Shown in pieces: positions 1 through 7,710 of a stretch of 14,615 nucleotides of DNA. The first letter of the stretch is position 1, and each line of letters starts with the position of its first letter. Source of the DNA: Paracoccaceae bacterium. GTDB taxonomy: Bacteria; Pseudomonadota; Alphaproteobacteria; Rhodobacterales; Rhodobacteraceae. The notes under the pieces were generated by a model, which worked only from the letters and a program-made list of their open reading frames with translations, ran no database searches and was not told where the DNA came from. A program made the translations under genes and the position numbers. Location: the NCBI GenBank assembly GCA_003561595.1, contig PWWF01000397.1, positions 1-14,615 on the forward strand. The letters run 5' to 3'.

Positions 1-65
1 CCCATGCGCGTGGCCAGCCCCCCGGCAAGGATGATCCCGGCAGTCCGGGTCACGGCATGGACCAT
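1..65 (-). CDS. mobA: Molybdenum cofactor guanylyltransferase MobA, N-terminal fragment
   Basis: Reading leftward from an ATG at 65-63, the minus strand encodes 21 whole codons with no stop before the window edge. They contain IILAGGLATRMG. This is the N-terminal nucleotide-binding signature (LAGG-x-x-x-RMG) of MobA, which transfers GMP from GTP to molybdopterin to form the guanine dinucleotide cofactor in the cytoplasm. The loop begins about 10 residues from the start, as expected for the family. No strong Shine-Dalgarno precedes the ATG, and an in-frame GTG at 53-51 is a possible alternative start. The gene is divergent from the acetyltransferase at 289. The 223 bp between them hold no recognisable gene. 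Other nucleotidyltransferases share LAGG loops, so the MobA call rests on a short fragment, though the GGLATRMG form is typical of MobA. Confidence 0.72.
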   Translation of the reverse strand, partial: MVHAVTRTAGIILAGGLATRM

Positions 66-288
66 GTTGGTTTGTAGGGCATGCGAGTTTGCATCCGTAG
101 CGTGAACAGGGTTGGGGCGGGCGGTTCTGGATATGTCATGGTAAACTGCCTCGGCAAGCACAATTGCGGCAGAGCGTGTTCGCGGATTGGAAACGCAGCG
201 GTTCGCAGATAGCGCTTGCCTGGACTGGTGCAAAATCCCTTCATGATGTATGACGTGTTAATGTTTTAGTCACCGGGGGCCGTACGCC

Positions 289-924
289 ATGCAGATGTCA
301 GACCACAAATCCGGGCATTGGCTGCCCGTGGATCAGGCCGAGACGCTGCGCGGCAAGGATACCGATGTGCCGCGCCTGGTGCCCCCGCAGGCCAGTATCC
401 TGTCGCGGTTGCGCTTTCGCAACTGGGGCGAACAGGACGCGCCGCAGTTCCGCGCGATGCTGGATGACGCCGACCTGTGGCGTTTCATGCATGAGGAGTA
501 TCCCGGCACGATCACCGATGATCTGGCCGCAACGCTGATCGAATTGTCGCGGCAGGCCAGCCATCACAAGGTGCGTGCCGTGGAATTTGACGGCCAGTTG
601 ATCGGGCAGGCGCGGATGCAATGGCACAGCACAACCACGCCCCCGCAATCGGGCGAGGTCAGCTATTGGCTGGCGCGCGCGCATTGGGGCAAGGGGCTGG
701 CCGCACCCATGGTTGCGGTCTTTATCTGGCGTTGCTTCAGCATGTTCCCCGCCCTGTCGCGGATCACGGCGCGCATTCACCGCGACAACACAGCCTCGCA
801 TCGCGTGGTTGACCGGCTGGGTTTCCGGCTGCTGGAGGATGATCTGGGCGATGGCTGGCAAAGCTATGCGCTGGACCGCGCCGACGGGATCGATCTGTCG
901 CGCGTGGCGCTGCCGGATCGCTGA
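289..924 (+). CDS. GNAT-family N-acetyltransferase (RimJ/RimL-like, Acetyltransf_3 type)
   Basis: The 211-residue protein has the GNAT fold from about residue 38 to 198. It opens with LRFRNWGEQDAPQF (first strand and helix), followed by a central EVSYWLARAHWGKGLA stretch. This is the acetyl-CoA pyrophosphate-binding motif A, with W-G-K-G-L-A in place of the classic R/Q-x-x-G-x-G/A. The segment ARIHRDNTASHRVVDRLGF is the motif B region typical of RimJ/RimL-type enzymes. These transfer acetyl from acetyl-CoA to a primary amine of a protein N-terminus or small molecule, and the substrate cannot be read from the sequence. The first 35 residues are a low-homology extension. The start is ATG 289, with a G-rich stretch at 275-279 as a weak ribosome-binding site; ATG 295 is equally possible. 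The gene is monocistronic and ends 16 bp from the 3' end of the convergent tRNA gene. Confidence 0.85.
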   Translation: MQMSDHKSGHWLPVDQAETLRGKDTDVPRLVPPQASILSRLRFRNWGEQDAPQFRAMLDDADLWRFMHEEYPGTITDDLAATLIELSRQASHHKVRAVEFDGQLIGQARMQWHSTTTPPQSGEVSYWLARAHWGKGLAAPMVAVFIWRCFSMFPALSRITARIHRDNTASHRVVDRLGFRLLEDDLGDGWQSYALDRADGIDLSRVALPDR

Positions 925-940
925 GCCCTTTGGTCGGGGA

Positions 941-1015
941 TGGTGGGCGATGAGAGATTTGAACTCCCGACATCTTCGATGTGAACGAAGCGCTCTACCA
1001 CTGAGCTAATCGCCC
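941..1015 (-). tRNA. tRNA-Val, anticodon CAC
   Basis: The minus strand from 1015 to 941 folds as a complete 75-nt cloverleaf. The acceptor stem is GGGCGAT paired with ATCGCCC. The D arm is GCTC-AGTGGTA-GAGC. The anticodon stem CTTCG/CGAAG holds the loop TTCACAT, and the T arm is GGGAG-TTCAAAT-CTCTC with one G-U pair. Positions 34-36 are CAC, which reads the valine codon GUG. The discriminator base is A and the terminal CCA is encoded (943-941). GUG is used heavily in this GC-rich window, so a dedicated CAC isoacceptor fits. The gene lies downstream of lon on the same strand but has its own likely promoter. Confidence 0.96.
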
Positions 1016-1024
1016 CCGAGCGGC

Positions 1025-1053
1025 TCTTTACCGGGGTCGCGCGGCTGGCGCAA
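1025..1053 (-). promoter_or_regulatory. Possible housekeeping promoter of tRNA-Val
   Basis: On the minus strand TTGCGC (1053-1048) and TAAAGA (1030-1025) are separated by exactly 17 bp. Initiation would fall about 3-5 nt before the mature tRNA 5' end at 1015. Both hexamers match the sigma-70 consensus only partly. The case rests on spacing, position and the terminator that isolates the tRNA from lon. Confidence 0.45.
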
Positions 1054-1073
1054 GCCCCCTCAGACCGTTTCGG

Positions 1074-1111
1074 AAAATCTGCCGGGCCGCGCGGTTGCCG
1101 CGCGGCCCGGC
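1074..1111 (-). terminator. Intrinsic terminator of lon
   Basis: A perfect 14-bp GC-only stem (1111-1098 with 1094-1081) closes over the three-base loop CAA on the minus strand. It is followed by AGATTTT, a short T-rich run. It begins 9 nt after the lon stop codon, as expected for a Rho-independent terminator. Confidence 0.85.
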
Positions 1112-1120
1112 ACTGTCTGA

Positions 1121-3526
1121 TCAATGTGGTGCGCGTGCCGTGTCGGACCCGGTCGGTGCTGTCAGGCGGGCCAGGCGCGCAGCCTCATCCGCGGCCTCGT
1201 CCCACTCAATGGGCTCGGGCTTGTGCACCAGCGCATGGCGCAGCACATCGCGCACATTACTGACGGGAATGATCTCCAACCCCTGTTTCACGTTGTCGGG
1301 GATCTCGGGCAGGTCCTTGGCGTTTTCTTCCGGGATAAGCACAGTCGTGATCCCGCCGCGCAGGGCCGCAAGCAGCTTTTCCTTCAGCCCGCCAATGGCC
1401 AGCACATTGCCGCGCAAGGTCACCTCGCCGGTCATGGCGATGTCCTTGCGCACCGGGATCTGCGTCAGCACCGACACGATGGATGTCACCATCGCGATCC
1501 CCGCACTGGGGCCATCCTTGGGCGTAGCGCCTTCGGGCACGTGCACGTGGATGTCCAGCGCGTCAAACCGTGGCGGCGTCACCCCGATCTGCGGCGCGAT
1601 GGAGCGCACGAAGGAGCTTGCCGCGTCGATGGATTCCTTCATTACATCGCCCAGCTTGCCCGTGGTCTTCATCCGGCCCTTGCCCGGCAGTTTCAGCGCT
1701 TCGATCTGCAACAGATCGCCGCCGACCTGGGTCCAGGCCAGCCCGGTGACCACACCGATCTGATCCTCTTTCTCGGCCAGCCCGTAGCGATGGCGCGGCA
1801 CGCCCAGGAAATCGCCCAGGTTGTCGCGTGCCACGATCACCTTTTCGGTTTCCTTCTTGACGATCTGAGTCACCGCCTTGCGCGCGACCTTGTTCAGCTC
1901 GCGCTCAAGGTTGCGGACGCCGGCCTCGCGCGTGTAGCGGCGCAGGATTTCGGTGATCGCCCCGTCGGAAATGGTGATCTCACCCCGCCGCAGCCCGTGA
2001 TTCTTGATCGTCTTGGGCAGCAGGTGGCGGCGCGCGATCTCCAGCTTTTCATCCTCGGTATAGCCCGAAAGGGGAATGATCTCCATCCGGTCCAGCAGCG
2101 GGCTGGGCATGTTGTAGCTGTTGGCCGTGGTCAGGAACATCACGTTCGACAGATCATATTCGACCTCGAGATAGTGGTCGACAAAGGTCGAGTTCTGTTC
2201 CGGGTCCAGCACCTCCAGCATGGCCGAGGCCGGATCACCGCGGAAATCCTGCCCCATCTTGTCAATCTCATCGAGCAGGATCAGCGGGTTCGTGGTCTTG
2301 GCCTTTTTCAGCGCCTGAATGATCTTGCCGGGCATCGAGCCGATATAGGTCCGACGGTGGCCGCGAATCTCGCTCTCATCACGCACGCCGCCCAGGCTGA
2401 TGCGGATGAATTCGCGCCCCGTGGCGCGTGCGACCGACCGGCCCAGACTGGTCTTGCCCACGCCCGGAGGGCCCACAAGGCACATGATCGGCCCCTTGAG
2501 CTTGGTCGAGCGCGCCTGAACGGCCAGATATTCGACGATGCGTTCCTTGACCTTCTCAAGGCTGTAGTGATCCTCGTCGAGGATTTTCTCGGCGCGGCCA
2601 AGGTCTTTCTTGACGCGGCTTTTCACGCCCCACGGGATCGACAGCATCCAGTCAAGGTAGTTGCGCACCACGGTCGCCTCGGCGGACATGGGTGACATGT
2701 TCTTGAGCTTCTTCAGCTCGGCCTCGGCCTTGTCGCGCGCTTCCTTGCTCAGCTTGGTGGCGTTGATGCGGTCTTCGAGTTCCTTGACCTCGTTCTGGCC
2801 ATCCTCGCCGTCGCCCAGCTCCTTCTGAATGGCTTTCATCTGCTCATTCAGGTAATACTCGCGCTGGGTCCGTTCCATCTGGCTTTTAACACGGCTCTTG
2901 ATCTTGCGCTCGACCTGCAGGACGGACAATTCGCCCTGCATCATGCCATAGATCTCTTCCAGCCGCTTGACGGTGTCATCCGTCTCGAGCAGTTTCTGCT
3001 TCTGCGCGACATCGGCCCCCAGATGCCCGGCGGCCAGATCGGCCAGCACGGCGGCATCGGACGCATCGGCAATCGCGGTCAGTGCCTCATCCGGGATGTT
3101 CTTGCGCACCTTGGCATAGCGTTCGAATTCGCCCTGAACCGACCGCATCAGCGCCTTGACCGCATCGGCATCGCCCGTCTGATCGGGCAGGGCCTTGGTC
3201 TCGACTTCGAAAAAGGCGTCATTTTCGATGAAATCCGCGATCTCGACCCGGCTGCGCCCCTCGACCAGCACCTTGACAGTGCCATCGGGCAGCTTGAGAA
3301 GCTGAAGCACATTGGCCAGCACGCCCACGCGATAGATATCGTCGCTGCCCGGATCTTCCTGCGCGTGATCCTTCTGCGAGATCAGCAGGATCTGCTTGTC
3401 TTCGGCCATCACCGCTTCCAGTGCGCGCACGGATTTTTCACGCCCGACGAACAGCGGCACGATCATGTGCGGGAACACCACCATGTCGCGCAGCGGCAGC
3501 AGCGGGTAGCTTTGTGTCTGCGACAT
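1121..3526 (-). CDS. lon: ATP-dependent protease La (Lon), class I
   Basis: The 801-residue protein is full length for LonA. It has an N-terminal substrate-binding domain (PLLPLRDMVVFPHM from residue 8) and a coiled-coil-rich linker (about 185-275, with QREYYLNEQMKAIQKELG). The AAA+ module has Walker A GPPGVGKT at 352-359 and a Walker B ILLDEIDKM near 415. The C-terminal protease domain has the Ser-Lys dyad: KDGPSAG places Ser674, and GGLKEKLL places Lys717, the same 43-residue spacing as in E. coli Lon. Cytoplasmic Lon hexamers degrade misfolded proteins and short-lived regulators. The start is ATG 3526-3524, preceded by AAGGATGAAGTGA, which holds a good ribosome-binding site. The gene is monocistronic, with a candidate heat-shock promoter upstream and a strong terminator downstream. 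Confidence 0.98.
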   Translation of the reverse strand: MSQTQSYPLLPLRDMVVFPHMIVPLFVGREKSVRALEAVMAEDKQILLISQKDHAQEDPGSDDIYRVGVLANVLQLLKLPDGTVKVLVEGRSRVEIADFIENDAFFEVETKALPDQTGDADAVKALMRSVQGEFERYAKVRKNIPDEALTAIADASDAAVLADLAAGHLGADVAQKQKLLETDDTVKRLEEIYGMMQGELSVLQVERKIKSRVKSQMERTQREYYLNEQMKAIQKELGDGEDGQNEVKELEDRINATKLSKEARDKAEAELKKLKNMSPMSAEATVVRNYLDWMLSIPWGVKSRVKKDLGRAEKILDEDHYSLEKVKERIVEYLAVQARSTKLKGPIMCLVGPPGVGKTSLGRSVARATGREFIRISLGGVRDESEIRGHRRTYIGSMPGKIIQALKKAKTTNPLILLDEIDKMGQDFRGDPASAMLEVLDPEQNSTFVDHYLEVEYDLSNVMFLTTANSYNMPSPLLDRMEIIPLSGYTEDEKLEIARRHLLPKTIKNHGLRRGEITISDGAITEILRRYTREAGVRNLERELNKVARKAVTQIVKKETEKVIVARDNLGDFLGVPRHRYGLAEKEDQIGVVTGLAWTQVGGDLLQIEALKLPGKGRMKTTGKLGDVMKESIDAASSFVRSIAPQIGVTPPRFDALDIHVHVPEGATPKDGPSAGIAMVTSIVSVLTQIPVRKDIAMTGEVTLRGNVLAIGGLKEKLLAALRGGITTVLIPEENAKDLPEIPDNVKQGLEIIPVSNVRDVLRHALVHKPEPIEWDEAADEAARLARLTAPTGSDTARAPH

Positions 3527-3573
3527 TCACTTCATCCTTGTCTGATGCGCAATCTTGCTTGCGCCCTGTCCCC

Positions 3574-3603
3574 AATCTGGGCGTTGGGGGCACAGGTTTC
3601 AAG
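3574..3603 (-). promoter_or_regulatory. Possible sigma-32 (RpoH) heat-shock promoter of lon
   Basis: The minus strand carries CTTGAAA at 3603-3597, an exact match to the RpoH -35 consensus. After 15 bp comes CCCAGATT (3581-3574), a partial match to the -10 consensus CCCCATNT. Initiation would give a leader of about 40 nt for lon. lon is a classic RpoH target, which supports the reading. The weak -10 is the main doubt. Confidence 0.42.
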
Positions 3604-4123
3604 CGTCTGTTATCTGCGGGGCGGGCAGAGAGTCCAGCCAGACGGTCAGTGCAATCGGCCAGAATGTCATCGCCTGCGGGTTTCGAACCACGCACCACCC
3701 AAGGCTTCGGACGGGTCATGCGACGCACAGCGGGGACGCTATGCCGCACCATTATCGTGACGGGATGCGACATGCGCATCCTCCCCGGATGCCATGGCAA
3801 GGCGCGGCTGGGCCTGCGCAATCAGTTCATGCGCGGAGCGAGCGGGCGACACGCCCGATCGACTTGCCGTCAGGCGCTTGCGGTCGCACGATGTGAGCAG
3901 TCCACATTCCGCCCCGGTCGAACGGCAGGCAAGCCGCACCGATCAGCGATTTCAGACGTATCCGGCGCGAATTGGGGTTCCGGCCAGCCGGAACCCCACT
4001 CACCCACGTGCCCTTCACGTCACGGGAAGTAAAGACCCCGGTCATCCTGACCAGATGTCCTAGCTTCGCTGAAACCCATGCGCCTGCCAAGCACAAAACC
4101 CGGGCAAGTTTAGCGATCCGTGG
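3604..4123. other. Gap upstream of lon without a convincing gene; contains hairpins
   Basis: Between the transglycosylase stop and the lon promoter region I find no protein with recognisable domains. The open frames here are short, mutually overlapping, rich in Arg/Pro/Ala/Ser and lack good ribosome-binding sites. The segment contains several inverted repeats. GGATGCG/CGCATCC lies at 3763-3781, an 11-bp stem at 3973-3998, ACGTG/CACGT near 4005-4019, and GGTCA/TGACC at 4040-4052. No tRNA or known riboswitch fold was recognised. It could be a long 3' region, a small-RNA locus or the remains of a decayed gene. Confidence 0.4.
3973..3998 (-). repeat. 11-bp perfect hairpin, possible terminator downstream of the transglycosylase gene
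   Basis: TGGGGTTCCGG (3973-3983) pairs perfectly with CCGGAACCCCA (3988-3998) over a 4-nt loop. It lies about 126 nt downstream of the minus-strand transglycosylase stop. Neither side has a T tract, so a classic intrinsic terminator is not supported. An RNA-stabilising or attenuating stem is equally possible. Confidence 0.4.
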
Positions 4124-5302
4124 CTAAAGGCTGCGCAGCAGTTGGGGCGTGGGCCAGCCATCGGCAGGCAGGCCCAGCTCTGCCTGTACATCCTGAACGG
4201 CCGCGCGCGTATTTGCACCCAGAATGCCGTCAATGCCCCCCACATCATAGCCGCGCTGCGTCAGGCGTTGCTGCAGATCGCGCATCTGGTCCTGATTCAG
4301 CCCTGTTTCGGGGGTGCCTGCCTGATAGACCGGGGCGCCCATCAGCCGCGTGCCGAAATAGGCCGCCGTGGTGACATAGATGAAGCTCTGGTTCCATTCG
4401 AACAGAACGCGGTAATTGTGAAACACCATGAAGGCCGGGCCGCGATGGCCCTGCGGCAGGATGATCGAGCCGCGCATATCGCCCGAGGGCAGGCTGCCAT
4501 GCGCCGGGCGCACGCCCATCGCCTGCCAGTCGCTCACGGACATTTCGGTGCGCAGTCCTGTGCGTGTCAGATCCATGCCCTGCGGGATCGTCACCTCATG
4601 CAGCCATGGCTCGTTCGCGCGCCAGCCATTCGCGCGCAGCATCGACGCGGCGGACATCAGCGCATCTGCGGCCGAGTTCTGAAGGTCGATCCGCCCGTTG
4701 CCATCGCCATCAACCGCGTGGTCAATGATATCCGACGGCAATTTCTGCACCATCCCGATCTCACCCGCCCAGGCGCCCTGCGTGCTGCGCGGGTCCAGCT
4801 CGCCCCGACGATACATCTCGAGCGCGGCAAAGACCTGCGGGCGGAAAATCTCGGGCCGGCGGCAATCATGGGCCAGCGTGACCAGCGCGTTCACGGTGTT
4901 GAAATTGCCCTGATTGGCGCCGAAATCGGTCTCGAATGCCCAGAAGGCCAGCAGAATGCCCGGCTGCACCCCGAATTCCGATCGCGCGCGGTCGAACACG
5001 GAACGGTACTGGTCCAGCCGCGATCTGCCTGCCGCCATCCGGTTCTGCGAGATCAGCGCACGCGAGAAATCGAGGAAGGGGCGCTGGAATATGCCCTGGC
5101 TGCGATCTGCATTGATAACCGCCTGATTGCGCTGAACGCCGCGAAAGAAAGTCTCGGCCAATCCGCTGTCATAGCCGCGGCTGACTGCCTCGCTGCGCAG
5201 GTCATTGACGAAACTGCCGAAATCGCCACCACAGGACTGGGCCTGGGCGGCAGACGCGATGGAAAATGTCAGGCTTGCCGCCAGAATGGAAAGAATGCGC
5301 AT
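4124..5302 (-). CDS. Lytic murein transglycosylase, MltB-type (SLT_2) with C-terminal peptidoglycan-binding domain
   Basis: The enzyme cleaves the MurNAc-GlcNAc bond of peptidoglycan, leaving 1,6-anhydro-MurNAc, in the periplasm. From ATG 5302-5300 it has 392 residues. The signal peptide begins MRILSILAASL and has a likely cleavage site after AQA, with Cys a few residues further on. There is no lipobox, so it should be soluble, unlike MltB of E. coli. The catalytic domain contains FWAFETDFGANQGNFN; the Glu (about residue 124) corresponds to the catalytic Glu of the MltB family. The last 55 residues (from MRDLQQRLTQRGYDVGG) form a PG_binding_1 domain. A GTG 27 nt upstream (5329) is in frame, but it would put charged residues before the signal peptide and lies inside a hairpin, so I prefer the ATG. 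The gene lies about 75 nt downstream of the reductase gene on the same strand. Confidence 0.93.
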   Translation of the reverse strand: MRILSILAASLTFSIASAAQAQSCGGDFGSFVNDLRSEAVSRGYDSGLAETFFRGVQRNQAVINADRSQGIFQRPFLDFSRALISQNRMAAGRSRLDQYRSVFDRARSEFGVQPGILLAFWAFETDFGANQGNFNTVNALVTLAHDCRRPEIFRPQVFAALEMYRRGELDPRSTQGAWAGEIGMVQKLPSDIIDHAVDGDGNGRIDLQNSAADALMSAASMLRANGWRANEPWLHEVTIPQGMDLTRTGLRTEMSVSDWQAMGVRPAHGSLPSGDMRGSIILPQGHRGPAFMVFHNYRVLFEWNQSFIYVTTAAYFGTRLMGAPVYQAGTPETGLNQDQMRDLQQRLTQRGYDVGGIDGILGANTRAAVQDVQAELGLPADGWPTPQLLRSL

Positions 5303-5303
5303 T

Positions 5304-5329
5304 GTGCCCCCGTGTTTGATCGGGGGCAC
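5304..5329 (-). promoter_or_regulatory. Hairpin covering the ribosome-binding site of the transglycosylase gene
   Basis: On the minus strand GTGCCCCCG and CGGGGGCAC form a perfect 9-bp stem with an 8-nt loop. The 3' arm carries the only Shine-Dalgarno-like sequence (GGGGG) and ends one base before the ATG at 5302. The stem could mask translation initiation. It could also serve as the 3' end structure of the upstream reductase mRNA, although no T run follows. Confidence 0.5.
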
Positions 5330-5377
5330 GTTAACGCGAAGTCTGTCTGGACGGAATCGCTTTTCCGTGATGCCTGA

Positions 5378-6358
5378 TCAGAGCGTGTCGCGCCCATGCG
5401 GCGCGGTGAAATCCAGCACCGGATTGACCGGGATGATCCGGTTCGGATTGATCGTGTCGTGGCTGTAGTGATAGTGGCGCACGATATGCCCCAGATGCAC
5501 GGTCCCGGCGACGCCCGGATGTTGATACAGCTCGCGCGTATAGGCCCAGAGCGCGGGGTAATCCACGATCCGCTTGCGATTGCACTTGAAATGCAGGTGA
5601 TAGACACTGTCGAAGCGCACAAGCGTGGTGAACAGCCGCCAGTCGGCCTCGGTCAGCTGGTCACCGGCCAGATAACGCTGGCGCGACAGCCGGTCCTCCA
5701 GCCAGTCGAGCGTGTCAAACAGCGGAACGACAGCCGCGTCATAGGCCGACTGCGTCGTGGCAAAGCCGGATTTGTAAACGCCGTTATTGACCGTGTCATA
5801 GACGCGGGCATTCACCTCGTCGATTTCCGCGCGCAGGGCGTCGGGGTAGTAGTCATCCGTATTGCCGGTCAGCCCGTCAAAGGCGGAGTTGAACATGCGG
5901 ATAATCTCGGCGGATTCGTTGGACACGATGGTGCCTTGCGCCTTGTCCCACAGCACCGGAACCGTCACCCGGCCCGAGATTTCGGGATCGGCGCGCAGAT
6001 AGACATCGCGCATGAAGGGCGCGCCGTGCAGCCGGTCGCCGGTTGCGCCGTCGAAATCCTGCGCGAATGTCCAGCCGTCATCCAGCATGTCGGGATGCAC
6101 GACCGAGACATCGATCAGATCCTCCAGCCCCTTGATCGCACGGAAGATCAGCGTGCGATGCGCCCAGGGGCACGCGTAGGACACATAGAGGTGGTAGCGC
6201 CCCGCCTCGGCCTTGAACCCACCCTGACCCGAGGGGCCGGGGCTGCCATCGGGGGTGACCCAGTTGCGGAATTTCGCGGTGCTGCGCTTGAACGCGCCGC
6301 CCGTTGATTTGGTGTCATACCATTCGGTCGACCATTTGCCGTTGACCAGTTGTCCCAT
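5378..6358 (-). CDS. yqjG: Glutathionyl-hydroquinone reductase (Xi-class glutathione S-transferase)
   Basis: The protein matches the YqjG/ECM4 family, which reduces glutathionyl-hydroquinones with glutathione in the cytoplasm. The N-terminal thioredoxin-like domain carries the catalytic motif YACPWAHR; Cys is about residue 63. It is followed by HPDMLDDGWTF, and by VPVLWDKAQGTIVSNESAEI, the glutathione-binding cis-Pro and Glu-Ser region. The helical C-terminal domain has LVRFDSVYHLHFKCN and a tail ending RIIPVNPVLDF, both characteristic of the family. Length (326 residues) is normal. Three ATG codons lie in tandem at 6364-6356. AGGAG abuts the first, so the third, 6 nt away, has the best ribosome-binding spacing and is the start given here. 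It lies about 70 nt downstream of the PLP-enzyme gene, possibly co-transcribed. The native quinone substrate is unknown. Confidence 0.93.
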   Translation of the reverse strand: MGQLVNGKWSTEWYDTKSTGGAFKRSTAKFRNWVTPDGSPGPSGQGGFKAEAGRYHLYVSYACPWAHRTLIFRAIKGLEDLIDVSVVHPDMLDDGWTFAQDFDGATGDRLHGAPFMRDVYLRADPEISGRVTVPVLWDKAQGTIVSNESAEIIRMFNSAFDGLTGNTDDYYPDALRAEIDEVNARVYDTVNNGVYKSGFATTQSAYDAAVVPLFDTLDWLEDRLSRQRYLAGDQLTEADWRLFTTLVRFDSVYHLHFKCNRKRIVDYPALWAYTRELYQHPGVAGTVHLGHIVRHYHYSHDTINPNRIIPVNPVLDFTAPHGRDTL

Positions 6359-6428
6359 CATCATCTCCTGTTTCGCTGCACCTTAGATGCGATGATGGTG
6401 CGTCAGCACAAGGCGCCGGGACGGGGGG

Positions 6429-7601
6429 CTATTGCAGGTCGGAAAAGGCGTGCTGCATCCGGTCGATGGCATCCTCGATCACCGCGCGCGGCGCGCCGAG
6501 GTTGAAGCGCAGATAGCTTTCGCCGCCTGTGCCGAATGTCGGGCCGTGATTGACGGCGATCTTCGCCTCACGCTCCACCCGCGCGGTGAATTCCGCCTGC
6601 GACATGCCGGTGCCCGCAAAATCCACCCATGCCAGATAGGTCGCCTGCATCGGCATGGCACGCAGCCCCGGGATTGCGTTGATCGCGGTATCGAACAGGC
6701 GCAGGTTGCCATCGAGATAGGCGCAGAGCGCATCGACCCATTCCGCGCCCTCGGGCGAATAGGCGGCGGTCACGGCATGCAGCCCGAAACTGTTGGGCGA
6801 AATCCCCGCGCCCACCAGCGTCTGCGCGAAATCCTTGCGCAGGCGGGCATCGGGCAGGATGACATTGCCGCAATGCGTGCCCGCAATGTTGAAGGTCTTG
6901 GAGGCCGAGGTCAGCATCACCAGCCGCGACAGGGCCTCGGGCGCGGCAAGTGGCATGGGCACATGCTGCTGGCCGGGCATCAGCAGATCATGATGTATCT
7001 CGTCCGAAACCAGCAGCAGGTCGTGGCGTTCGCAGAAGTCGGCCAGCGCGCGCAGTTCGTCCGCGCTCCAGACCCGGCCGCCGGGATTATGCGGCGAACA
7101 CAGGATCAGCATTTTCTCGCGCCCGGTCATCGCCGCATCGGCCGCGTCAAAATCCATCTCGTATCGGCCATCCACCAGCGCCAGCGGGCATTCCACCACC
7201 TGCCGCCCGGCCCCTTCGATGGTACGGGCAAAGGCATGATAGACCGGGGTGAACAGCACCACCCCGTCACCCGGTGCGGTCCATGTCTGCAGACACAGAC
7301 CCACCGCATTGACCAGCCCATGCGTGGAAAAGACATGGCCAGGGTCCACCTGCCAGCCATGGCGCTCGGCCATCCACCAGCAGATCGCCGCACGATAGGC
7401 GGCATCATCGCCGAAATAGCCATAGACCCCATGATCGACCGCCTTGCGCAGCGCGTCCTGAATACAAGGGGCTGCGGCAAAATCCATATCGGCGACCCAC
7501 ATCGGGATTCCGCTCTCGGGTGATACGCCATAGCGTTCGCGCATCATGTCCCATTTCATCGAATGCGTGTTGCGTCGGTCGATGATGCGGTCGAAATCCA
7601 T
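6429..7601 (-). CDS. PLP-dependent aminotransferase/C-S beta-lyase, MalY/PatB family
   Basis: The 390-residue protein is a fold-type I PLP enzyme. It opens with the MalY/PatB signature (DRRNTHSMKWD, then PMWVADMDF), which separates this group from ordinary aspartate aminotransferases. SPHNPGG (169-175) and SDEIHHD (199-205) are cofactor-binding motifs. SASKTFNIAG carries the Schiff-base lysine, Lys235. The C-terminal RFNLG contains the substrate-carboxylate Arg. Family members cleave cystathionine or cysteine (beta-lyase) and some transaminate, so the likely role is sulfur amino-acid metabolism. The start at 7601 is preceded by AAGGA at good spacing. It is divergent from def across 109 bp. 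The exact substrate cannot be determined from sequence. Confidence 0.92.
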   Translation of the reverse strand: MDFDRIIDRRNTHSMKWDMMRERYGVSPESGIPMWVADMDFAAAPCIQDALRKAVDHGVYGYFGDDAAYRAAICWWMAERHGWQVDPGHVFSTHGLVNAVGLCLQTWTAPGDGVVLFTPVYHAFARTIEGAGRQVVECPLALVDGRYEMDFDAADAAMTGREKMLILCSPHNPGGRVWSADELRALADFCERHDLLLVSDEIHHDLLMPGQQHVPMPLAAPEALSRLVMLTSASKTFNIAGTHCGNVILPDARLRKDFAQTLVGAGISPNSFGLHAVTAAYSPEGAEWVDALCAYLDGNLRLFDTAINAIPGLRAMPMQATYLAWVDFAGTGMSQAEFTARVEREAKIAVNHGPTFGTGGESYLRFNLGAPRAVIEDAIDRMQHAFSDLQ

Positions 7602-7673
7602 GCACTGTCCTTTTCATCTGCCTGTCGCGCAACCTGACCGGGCTGCACGGGCGCTGCAAGCGGGAAATGCCCA

Positions 7674-7701
7674 TTGAACGGCCCGCGTGCTTGGCTTACA
7701 T
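7674..7701 (+). promoter_or_regulatory. Possible sigma-70 promoter of the def-fmt operon, giving a near-leaderless mRNA
   Basis: TTGAAC (7674-7679) and TTACAT (7696-7701) are 16 bp apart, in the short divergent gap. The expected initiation point, about 7 nt past the -10, is 7708-7709. The def start codon is at 7711, with no Shine-Dalgarno before it, which is what a leaderless transcript would look like. Confidence 0.4.
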
Positions 7702-7710
7702 CGCCTGATC

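Noticed and set aside
50..244. A 64-residue minus-strand open frame between the mobA fragment and the acetyltransferase gene
   Set aside because: It overlaps the start of mobA in another frame, has no recognisable domain and looks like chance.
1124..2695. A 523-codon open frame antisense to lon
   Set aside because: It lies entirely within the protease gene, whose domains are intact. The translation is His/Arg/Gln-rich without a recognisable domain, as expected for an antisense shadow in high-GC DNA.
3670..3700. A tRNA T-arm-like GGTTCGAAACC on the minus strand
   Set aside because: The flanking bases do not form a 5-bp T stem, and no acceptor, D or anticodon arm could be built around it.
3438..4096. 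Several 66-245 residue open frames in and around the gap upstream of lon
   Set aside because: They overlap one another on both strands, have no recognisable domain and no good ribosome-binding site, and partly run into lon.
4142..5377. A 411-codon open frame antisense to the lytic transglycosylase
   Set aside because: It mirrors a gene with clear signal peptide, catalytic and peptidoglycan-binding domains. Its own product shows no family features.
6216..6230. An ACCCACC inside the glutathionyl-hydroquinone reductase gene, resembling a REP half
   Set aside because: There is no partner GGTGGGT nearby and no GTAA flank. It is explained by coding sequence.
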